Positions 45,601 through 56,673 of a stretch of 64,000 bases of DNA are shown here, one piece after another; the stretch's first letter is position 1; each line of letters begins with the position of its first letter. The translations under genes were made by a program, and so were the position numbers. The DNA is from Anastatus disparis (Eukaryota; Arthropoda; Insecta; Hymenoptera; Eupelmidae). Location: positions 9,672,001-9,736,000 of the forward strand of contig JAFFSR010000004.1 of assembly GCA_017163975.1 (NCBI GenBank), read 5' to 3'. Below the pieces are notes generated by a model. That model had not been told where the DNA came from, made no database searches, and worked only from the letters and a program-made list of their open reading frames with translations.

Positions 45601-48600
45601 AGCGAGCAACTTGACTCGAGTAGCTGAGCTTGGGTCCGTTTAGGATCGTTTGTCTCTCTCTTGCGGCGCGCGCAGCGTACAGCAAGAGAGATGAAGCTGA
45701 GCATACACTGGTAGACAAGAAGGAATGCCTTGAATTATTCCTTCTGTCGCCGGCGTACGATAAAGAGCGTTTCGACTTGCGATATCGCGTAGTATTAATT
45801 TTGTGTGTGCGAATATCGTAAGCTTGAATGAGCGAGAATAGATAAATTCACTATTCTCAAAGTTATTTTATTGTGCTTAAAATTTTTGCGAGTGCACGAT
45901 TGCTAATTAAAATAATATAATTTCTTTCTATCTATTACGATGTGTGTGCCGGGCGATCACGTGCGCGTTCTATTGCATATATTCCTTTCGTGCTTTTCTA
46001 ATTCTTTCTTTTTTATGTGTTTATTGCTCGTGTCCCTTTTAGCTTATATTTTTGTTAATATCTGCTTTTCGTCGTGCTGATAGTTATTTAATTAGTGCAA
46101 GCGGCGTCGCGTACGCTATACGCGGCTGGCGTCCATTTTGAGCGAGCGTACGATTACTGTACAAATTTCTTAAATAAAGTTTCTCTATTTTTTTGTTACT
46201 TAATTAATTACAGCTTATATATTTTTATAAATTAGTGCAACCTCCTGATCCCCAAGGTTGTCACAGTACATTTTTCTCCCTAGGGAAGAAAATTTTTGTC
46301 ATTAAGTAAGGAAAAAAATTGAGTCTTTTTATACTCTTCTTACCTATCATAAATAATTTCTAAGAATATTATATAAGTTAATTTATATTAAGATATTTGT
46401 TACATTATGAATTAATTTTTATAGCTCCTTAAGTTTTTCAATACTTTTTTTCATTCAATAGTCTTCAATTAATTTATTTTTACTATTATTAAAATAATAT
46501 TAAATTTACCTTAACACCCGTCAATAAGAGAATGAATAATTTTTTTCATTGCTTATGATTTATGTAGCTACCAACAATAGCTCTCCCCACTTACACAAAA
46601 TGAAAAGGTAAAAGGAACTTCACTAAGAAGTGTCGCTTATAAAATTCTTCGAAACAGCTCTTTCGGTTCCCCCTCTTCATTTTAGAAATCTATTTATTAG
46701 TCAAACAATAAAATAATTTTCTGTTTAATAACTAATTTTCTGTTTAGTAACTAATTTTCTGTTTAATAAGTAATTTTCTGTTTAATAACTAATTTTCTGT
46801 TTAATAACTAATTTTCTGTTTAATAACTAATTTTCTGTTTATAAATAAAAATTTTCATTTTTTTGATATAATGTATTTGTTACGTTTTCACGTTATTGAT
46901 TTATTATATTGTAGGTATCTTTTTATTACGACTAAGCTTGGTAAATCCAAGTAGTCAATTTGCGTGAAGGTAATTAATTTAATAAGACGATATTTAAAAT
47001 AAACTGTTTGATTTATTATTACGTTAGTCGCGAGGGAGAGAAATGTCTACTGTACTACTCGTGTAAAATCGCTGACACGTCCTCGCTGCGTCGATCGTGG
47101 ATTCGTGCTTCTCTATGCTCTGGTCTCGTTCTAGCAGGGTAATGGCCTACATCTTTCTTGGTGCTCTAGTGCCTCGTAGCCTAGTAGGCCGCGGCGTGGT
47201 TCGCCCGGTGGTATTTATAATTGCTGGGTTCGTTGTTTTCCACTTCTTTATTCTTCTAGAAGTTTCTACCTCGTGGCTTCTGTTTTTCCATGCTTTACTT
47301 TGTTCGTTCTCTACAGGTCTTAACTTGTCGGCTGGTTCATCATCATTTCTTTCGATCACGAGTTCTTGCTAGCTGGTTTCAGACGTCTAGTCAGCACTTT
47401 CTTACTGGTTATTCATTTAGTTTAATATATTTCTTATACTTCTACGTTTTATTATTTTCTAGAATATTCCACCCGTAACATATTATTTCATATATATTAT
47501 TACATAATAAAATAAACTGTGAAAAATCTGTTGTACCTCTATTTGAATATAAATAAATTTTTATATTTACTTATTTATATTATAAATAATTTCTTAGAAT
47601 ATCATATAAGTTTAGCCTTTCTATACTAAATTTATAACTTACTTAAAGCGCATATTGATATCTGTTACATTATAAATTGATTTAATTATTCTTTTTATAT
47701 TATTGTAATTTAACTTATCCCCATTTTGTCGAAAAATGATGGCGTTTTAGAGACTTTACCTTAACACCCGCTAATAAGAAAATAAATAATTTTTTTCATT
47801 GCGCATGATTTATATAGTTATCAACAATAGCTCTCCCCACTTACACAAAATAAAAAGATAAAAGGAACGTCACTAAGAGGCGTCGCTTATAAAATTCTTC
47901 GAAACAGTTCTTTCAGTTCCCCCTCTTCATTTTAGAAAACCTTTATATACACTGTTAAATCGATTTATTAGACAAACAATAAGTTTCTGTTTGATAAATA
48001 ATTTTCAATTTTTATATTTACTTATTTACATTTTTAGAATTTAAACTGAAATATTGATGCCCTTCGTATGAAAAAGTTATATGTTTACCTCGGAAGAAAA
48101 GTGTTTTTGCCCTCGCTTCGCTCAGGCGACAAACTCGATTCGGGCAAAAATCACATATTTTCTTCCCTTGATTAACAATGTACTATTAACCGTCATGTCT
48201 AACAATGTTAGATGTATAATAACAGAGGCTAGACATACTGACTAGGAGAGTATCAGACCTCCGGATCACGGATTTTGCTTGAACGTTGGGATAAGTTTTC
48301 AGATGTTTTGACATGAAAAGAAACAAAATTTTAGACCCCAACGCTCAATATTTCCCTAGTTACAGGCAATTAAAGAAAATCACTACAAAGGTTACTAGAT
48401 TTTCAAACGCTTACAGTTCGTTAGCATTGATACTTAGGAGCATAAAACTTTTTTTAAATGAAAGCTGAGCTCAAATCCTTTCGAAATAGTAGTTACAGCA
48501 TGTCAAAATATTATTTTTTTCCAAAGTTATAGCATGATAAACATTGGACTTGATTTTTCTTTTTAAAACATTAATTAATAACAAAAACTGAAATTGGGTC

Positions 48601-51600
48601 AAATGTTTATTACGCTATAACTTTGGGAAAAAATAATATTTTGACATACTATAACTACTATTTCGAAAGGATTTGAGCTCAGCTTTCATTTAAAAAAAGT
48701 TTCATGCTCCTAAGTATCAATGCTAAGGAACTGTAAGCGTTTGAAAATCTAGTAACTTTTTTAGTGATATTCTTTATTGCCTGTAACTAGGGAAATATTG
48801 AGCGTTGAGGTCTAAAATTTTGTTTCCTTTCATATTTTGACATCTGAAAACTTATCCCAAAGTTTGAGCAAAATCCGTGATTCGGAGGTCTGATACTCTC
48901 CTAGTGAGTATATATAGATATACTCGGAACATGCAGCAGACAGAGAAGCGACCGAAACTGCTGTAGTATGGAGGTGCGCAGTGGCTTCTGAGCATGTGAC
49001 TATAAAGAAAAACACGAATGTAATTAGCCCGTTCCCTGCCGCACGAGAGGCACTTTTAGGCGAAGTTCCGGCACGGGTATGAAGGAATAGTACATTACGT
49101 TCCGTGGACAGATAGGCTTTTTTTACGAAACGAGTAGATTAAAAGTCGAGCCGAAGGCGAGGTTTGTAACGAGTTTTGTTAAAAAGCCTTTTTGTCCAAG
49201 TAACGTACTGTATTTTACGTTCTGAGAGCCGAAAATGAGAAAAGAAGTTGCGATTTTGAGGTTAGAAGAACGTAAAACTATTTACATTTTTAATCTTATA
49301 GAAGCACAATCAGATCGAATATATGATGCTTGTACAAAATTTTGTAATTTTCAGAATTTCGAGATCTTATAAGTTATGCACACCTAATTAACAATTTTAA
49401 ACTTATTCTTAAAATTTTATCACAATCTATGCATTCACTACGAATAAAACTTTGATGATATATCTTCGTAAAATGCAAGCATATATAATTATATTTAACG
49501 TCCTCTTAAATATAATTTAAAATTTATTTACTATATATTAGAGCTGGGAGTCCCATCCAATTTTTATGACTATCTGGATAACCGAATATCTGGACAATTG
49601 AATAAAAAATCCGAATATCCGCAAAATTGAATAAAAAATCTGGATAATCGAATTTTTAATTATATCCGTGTATCCGAGTATCTGGATGCACTAATGCTCA
49701 GATATTAAGTGGATATGTATAGTATCCAGATTTTATTCTAATACACGGATATCCGAACGGATATTCGAATATCCGAATAGTCCCAGTACTACAATATACC
49801 TTTGATTGAAATCAATTAAAATTTAATTATAATATTTTATTAAAACGTAACAATAAATTAGTAAGTGTGACCTGTGGTCAATCGACATTTGATAACAACA
49901 CGTATTTCGTCAATCCAAATTATCCATCAACTTTCGATGGCACTGATTCCTGTCAAATAACTATTATCAAGTCTCATCCTGATGTTTGTCAGTTTAGGTA
50001 ACTTCTCCATCTTATTAAAGTAATAAATTTCTAGAACTTTATTTGAATCTAATTCTTTTTAAATATGAATTTATAGACTGGATTTTCTACAATTTAATGT
50101 AAGGGGACCAGAGACAACGAATAATCTTTGCACTTACGATCAATTTATTGTATCTGGTGGAAATCCGGTTTCTCCGATATGTGGAAATAATAATGGAAAT
50201 CATAGTTAGTATGAGATATAAAGATTATTATTACTTTACTATTAAATACATCGAAAAATACTATCAACGGGATGTCGGAGCTGCACTAATAGAGTTTTTT
50301 TTTTTATAATAAAGATGCTAGTGATGGACAAGGATAGGTAAGCGTTGTTTACCTAATAGAGTTTTGCTATATTTTATCAGTATCTTTTTAATTTCATAAA
50401 TTAAACAAATATAATGACTTGTCCGCACTAAAGCTACGTTAAGAGGAGGTCGAGTATATCTGTCCTTTTCTAATTAAAGAATTGATTTTTTCACAAAAAT
50501 TAATAATTGTAGCAAAAAATAAGAAGAAAGCCCCATCTCGTATAATAAAAAGGAAGATTTTCTTTTATGGGGAAAAATTATTTTTATCGCTTCGTTTTTA
50601 AGAAAACCTTGAAAAACTGAATCGTCCATCCTAACCTTTATTTTTTAAGTTTTTCAAGGTTTTCTTCAAAACGAATCGATAAAAATAATTTTTTCTCATC
50701 AAAGAAAATCTTCCTTTTTATTATACGAGATGGGGCTATCTCCTTATTTTTTGCTACAATTATTAGTTTTTGCAAAAAAATAAATTCTTTGATTAGAAAA
50801 GGATAGAGATATACGACCTGCTCTTAATAAAATAATTTTTGTTAAAATAAAAAAATCATTTGGACTTGTTATTTTTTTATGGATTTGGATTGGAAATTAG
50901 ATATCAAGCTCGACAAACCTTAAAATACGATACATTGAAAGTTTGTATTATAACTTTTTATGTGTAGTTTTTTGGTGGATTTTTTTAACCTTTAGAGGAC
51001 CGGTATTTGAGATTTGTGATCGCTCTAAGAAAGTGGTCCAAAAAGGTATCTGATATCACTAATTGACTTTGGGGTAAAGGTCGATCAGGGGTCACGCCAC
51101 TATAGTGGTTTTCCGGTCCTCTAAAGGTTAATTGTCCGCACTAGAGTTTAATCTTACAAATTTTTTATTTGTAGCAAAAAAAATCGATTAAACGCATCGT
51201 TTATTCATAAGTTAGGATTGGAAATATTATTAGAAGGCGGACAGCTGCGTCATGCTCTTAATAAATTAAATTTATTTTATAGCACACTGTGTCCTAAATC
51301 CGCATTTAGACACACAGCTGCCTGTGAACTAAGTAGCCTATTATTGCACACCATGTTCGGCAAACTTCATGCTATACAATAATGAGTTACTATTAATTTT
51401 CATGAGAAATCTGTGGCTATTGACAATTGCGAGTCTTCCGAGCGGACCTTTATATTAGATCTCTACCTCTACCTGCCGAAATCTGCTCTAACATCACCCA
51501 GTAATCGAAAATTGTTTTCGATGTTTATGTCACACACTCTGTTGGTTTAAACACCGAAAACATTTATCTCTTACCTATACACACATTGTTGATTAAGAAA

Positions 51601-54600
51601 AAACACCTAATCGATCGACGAAGTTACATAGGTAGCGGTCACCCATCCAAGTAATAACCGCGCCCAATGCTGCTTAACTTCGCCGATCGGCTGAGGTGCA
51701 GTTCCGTAATCCCACCAATGTGTCGGTACACTTTTTAAATTAAATAACAATAATAAGAACGTGAGATACAAGTAGAATTAAAGTTAATGCCAGTGTAACA
51801 TATGACACGAAAAGGTAGTATTATTGTATTATCATTATTACACGATTTAAGTATTTGAAATTACAGTTTTATTTTTTTCTGTTTTGATTTATCATTCATG
51901 AAATGTTAAAATTTTTTTTATTTATAGTTTTTGCTTTCCTTTCTTGATTTATAATTCACGGAATGCCTAGTATTTGCACTTTTACAATTTTCGTTTTTAT
52001 TTTACGAATTATCATTCGTGGAGTGCATAGTTTTTGTTAATTATTGATTTTTAAGAGAACTCATGTAATGCGGCGGATTTATGACACTTGTGCTATAAAA
52101 TAGTATACGATACTTGAGACTTAAGTGGCCCATTATTGCACGACGTGATTATCGCCCTCGCTACGCTCGGGCGATAACTTCACGTCGTGCAATAATGGGC
52201 CACTTAAGTCACATGTATCGTAATATACTATATAAAAAATTTGAAAAAGAACTTTAATGTAGCATATTTGCCCTAGTTAGAATAAATGATTTGATAATTA
52301 AAATTCTTTTTTATGTTTGAGTGCGTGCTTGCATCTTTGTACGTGGGCGTGTACATGTTTGTATATCCGTTTCCTACTTTACATAAAAAAATTTAAAATA
52401 ACAGGTTGACCTATTTTTAAGATAAGGCTTATTTTTTGTTTTTCGATGAAATTATTTCTTTTATTTCTTTAAATATCATTAACTCAAGGAGATGTAAGAC
52501 GGACACTACACCTGTACTCATGAATATAGACTATCTTTTTATCCAATTGCAAAATTTTAAGAATAGATATGCATTTCTTAATGCATATCTATTCTTAAAA
52601 TTTTTTTTTTAAATTTAAAAAAAAAATTTTTTTTTTCCTAAAATTTTTCTTAAAATCTGCTCTTGCAGACCGGAGCAGATTTGATACCGACCGAGAATCG
52701 AAAATCCGTTGTTTAATTTTCTCCTACTATACGTAATGGATGCATTAAAATTTTAAATACATTCACGAAATTTATTTCTCTATTGCGCTCGACAAAAATT
52801 ATTGAAGAAAATAAAAAAATATTAAAAATTTTATACTACAGCTGTTAATTAAACTCTAAGTACGATTACTTACTTTTCGTTTAAAATATGGTGAATTTTA
52901 CGAAAAAAACATTTATTATACAATCACGTATGGATAAACAATTTCGAGCGATAAAAAATTCTTTTGAAAATAGTATAATTATTTTAAATAATAAAATAAC
53001 ATTTTCACTTCTCGGTCAGTAATTAAAACTGGTCCGGCCTACTCTAACCTCTATAGTATGTACCATGAAGATTATTTAGTTAAATTTTCAAAAAAATTCA
53101 TTTATTAGTTTTTAAGAATTTTGGATTTTTGGTAAAAAATAGAAAAATTTTAATATATAAATGTTGAGACTTAAGAGGAGGTCACGTATCTCTGTCCTTT
53201 TCTAATCAAAAAATTGAGTTTTTTACAAAAACTAATAACTTTAGCAAAAAATGAAGAGAAAGCCGCATCTCGTAATAAAAAGAGCAATATTTTCTTCGAT
53301 AAGAAAGAATTAATTTTATTGCTTCATTTTCAAGAAAACCTTGAAAAACTTAAATCATAAAAATTAGGGTGGACAATTTGGTTTTTCAAGGTTTTCTTGA
53401 GAACGAAGCAATAAAATTAATTTTTTCTTATCAAAGAAAATATTGCTTTTTCTGGTACAAGATGCGGCTTTCTCTTTATTTTTTGATAAAGTTATTAGTT
53501 TTTGTAAAAAAATCATTTCTTTGATTAGAAAAGGACAGAGATACGTGACCTCCTCTTAAAATTCTTAAAAACTAATAAATAAATTTAGTAAAAAATTTAA
53601 CTGAATAATTTTCATGGTACATTTATTTTCTTAAAATTTTGCAATAAAATATTTATGAGTACAGTTATAATGACTGTTTTATATTTCCTTAAATGCATCA
53701 ATAGATATTAAAATGATGAAATTTTTCTTTTATCCACAGAATTTTTTATGCTTCTTTTGTTATGCTGAATATAATTAAAATTAAATGGGTTTTCGTTAAT
53801 GATGAGAAATAGTTTATAATTTTTTTTTTATTTTCAGAGTAATTTTTCTCATATAAAATTATGAAGAGAGCTGTCATTGAATCTAATATCCAAATTTTTT
53901 GTTATAAGCTATATGACTTTTATATAGCTATTTTAAAAAAATTGACATTTATTTTAACGCTATGTATAGTTAAATATATTTAATAAATTGATATGAACAC
54001 TGCGGCGTATGAGAGGATATTTCAACGAGTTTTGTTGGATTTCATATAATTTCTGTCATAATAATCGCGCGACACTTATAGCTCCGCTCCTTGACTCAAT
54101 AAAATACTGCACAACAAACCATTTTTTCTGCTCTTTTGATATATTTTCCACATTAATGAAAAAATGTATTATTAGTATATGCACACAAATTATAAACCAT
54201 GGTCTTCTGTTAATACTACGCAACAAAGTATCTCTCCTACTATTTTCTTTTGCATATTTTCCGTGTTTATTAAAAAAAATATTACAAATATACACACAGA
54301 AATTTATAAGTCACTCTCTTTTGTTAATACTACGCTACGCTCGGGCGTCAAATTCCTAAGCGTACGAGAATTACGTTCTTCGCGCACTACGTGTTCACAT
54401 TGATTGGGGGTGTCCCCTTTTTCAAACTCAAAATGATATGTCTCTTTGTTCCATTAACCCGACCATATGATATCTTTAGGAAATTCAAGTTGCGTAGATA
54501 ATTTTATACTGGTGTAGCACATATGGAGAACTATCAAATTATTATATAATTGATAATTCCTTTTTTATTTACAAAACTTCTTTTGTGAAAAAGTCATATT

Positions 54601-56598
54601 AAAATTGATTTTGAATATTAAAAGTCATAACATAATATCGCAAAAATCGAATTTTAAAAATTGTTATTTGATTTATTATTTTCTATGCACAAAAGTTTGA
54701 TTTGTAAATTTAATAAAAAGATTCAGAAATGTATTTTTGTTTATAATATTTTATTAAAATGTTTTTTTTTTATTTATTACAGTGTACATTGATGTAGGAA
54801 CAGGCCCAACGAATCCCGTAATGTTATCATTTGTCACCTCGGGGAGTGGTTTTGATCGTTCATGGCGTGTACGTATAGCTCAAATACCTTGTAGTAGTAT
54901 ATTCCGAGCTGAAGAAGGTTGTATGCAATATTTTACTGGTGTCTCTGGGCAAGTAAAGTCATTTAACTATGATCCTAATATTGGTCTACAGTTATCTAAT
55001 CAGGATTACAGTATATGTATTAGGATGGAACGAAATTTTTGTGGAATACAATATATGACCTGTGACGATGGTGGTGAGCTTACTAAAGGTTTTCCTTTTA
55101 AACTTTTACTACGAATTCCGATAAAATTGAGCTATTATTGTTAATAATTTAAATCCAATAGGCAACGTGAGTTTGAGATAATGATAGATTTCATTTTATA
55201 GATTACAGATCACGCTTTTAATTTCTGTTATTTTGTTTATCTTTTAATTTTTAACAATTTTTCTAAACCTACAGAAGGGTAGAAAAATCCAAAATATAAA
55301 AAGTTTTATAAATTTAAAGTTTATAATTTTTTAACTAAATAGATTTAAGATGATTATCCCTGTTAAAAAATATCAGGTGATTTATCATGCCAAAAGCATA
55401 GTTTGAAACGTGTAGAAACCATGCTTAGTATTTCAGAACAGTTTTTGAAAATTTTGAAATTGGAAAATTTTTCAGATAATTTAGTCTTAAAAAAAATTTG
55501 GACTAATTTTACAAAAAAATTTTCAAGTTCAAAATTTCCAAAAATTTTCAAAAACTGTTCTGAATAGACTAACTAGGAGAGTATCAGACTTCCAGATCAC
55601 GGATTTTGCTCAAACTTTGGGATAAGTTTTCAGATGTCAAAATATGGAAGCAAAAAAAAATTTAGACCCCGTTTCAGCTTTTGTTATTAATTAATGTTTT
55701 AAAAAGAAAAATCAGGTCCAATGTTTATCGCGCTATAACTTTGGGAAAAAATCATATTTTGACATGCTATAACTACTATTTCGAAAGGATTTGAGCTCAG
55801 CTTTTATTTAAAAAAAGTTTCATGCTCCTAAGTATTAATACTAAGGAACTGTAAGCGTTTGAAAATCTAGTCACTTTTTTAGTGATTTTCTTTAATTGCC
55901 TGTAACTAGGGAAATATTGAGCGTTGGATCTAAAATTCTGTTTCCTTTCATATTATGACATCTGAAAACTTAACCCAAAGTTTGAGCAAAATCCGTGATC
56001 CGGAGGTCTGATACTCTCCTAGTAAGCATGGTTTGAAACGTGTAAAAATAAAAAAAATCGTTACATGATGTTTTGGCATGATAAATCACCTGAGAAATCA
56101 AGTGATTTGTCACCTGATTTTTTTTTACCCGGGCATGATATTTTGTTGCAGTAACATGTTATTAAAAAAAATTAATTTACCCATTATCGGAAAGTCTCTT
56201 ATTAGGGTTAAATAGTGAATTAGTACTAACTAGATCTCAGTATTTTTAATAAAAATTGTATTTTATTTATCAAAACAATTGATATTTATAAACAAGTGAG
56301 TGCATTTATTGTGATATTATCTTTAAAATTCTCAAGTTTTTTAAGGTAAAAAAATACTTTAAAGAGGTATAAAACATCATTTTTAACCGACTTCAAAAAG
56401 GAGGAAGTTCTCAATTCGACTGAATTTTTTTTTTTATGTCTGTTACCTCATAACTCCGTCATTTCTTAATCGATTTGAAAAAACTTTTTCTTATCTGATA
56501 GAGAATGTCTGCAGGAAGGTCCCGTGCGTGTCCTATAATTATTGGGCCAATATTCGGTTTGTATGACCCAATTATCAAATTAAGAAAACTGGGAGTTT

Positions 56599-56673
<75 letters not shown>

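Larger units (their letters stand above)
42700..49086. mobile_element. Probable third copy of element S, torn open by later insertions
   Basis: At 42755-42960 there is a diverged start (CATGCCCAGCCGGAACTTCG, GCATGCGCAAGCAACTAT), at 43125-43140 GCGGTTAACATAGGATA, at 45040-45200 pieces like AAACGTGTAAAG and TTGTGTGTGCATG, and at 48905-49086 the far end (TATATATAGATATA, CCCTGCCGCACGAGAGGCAC, CGGCACGGGTATGAAGG). The order equals that of 33074-33940. Between the pieces lie palindromes, two solo LTRs and a foldback. A single ancestral element is an inference. Confidence 0.5.
50268..51257. mobile_element. Element R, copy 3, with three inserts
   Basis: Ends CGGGATGTCGGAGCTGCA and CAGCTGCGTCATGCTC. 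It holds a 54-bp retroposed insert (50299-50352), a TTAA foldback (50443-50823) and a TTAA MITE (50989-51127). Removing these and one duplication each leaves about 400 bp, the length of the copy at 11244-11645. Confidence 0.88.

Noticed and set aside
46715..46850. CRISPR-like array (19-bp repeats)
   Set aside because: The repeats are directly adjacent without spacers and the genome is eukaryotic; it is a simple tandem repeat.
47097..47478. Open frames of 91 and 62 residues with hydrophobic stretches
   Set aside because: They lie completely inside a solo LTR and overlap an antisense frame.
50299..50352. Local microdeletion or replication slippage as an explanation
   Set aside because: The 13-bp flanking duplication plus terminal A/T run fits retroposition better, though slippage is not fully excluded.
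54009..54403. Overlapping frames just before CUB exon 5 as an additional exon
   Set aside because: No acceptor/donor pair gives a frame that joins the known exons, and exon 4 joins exon 5 directly with matching phase.
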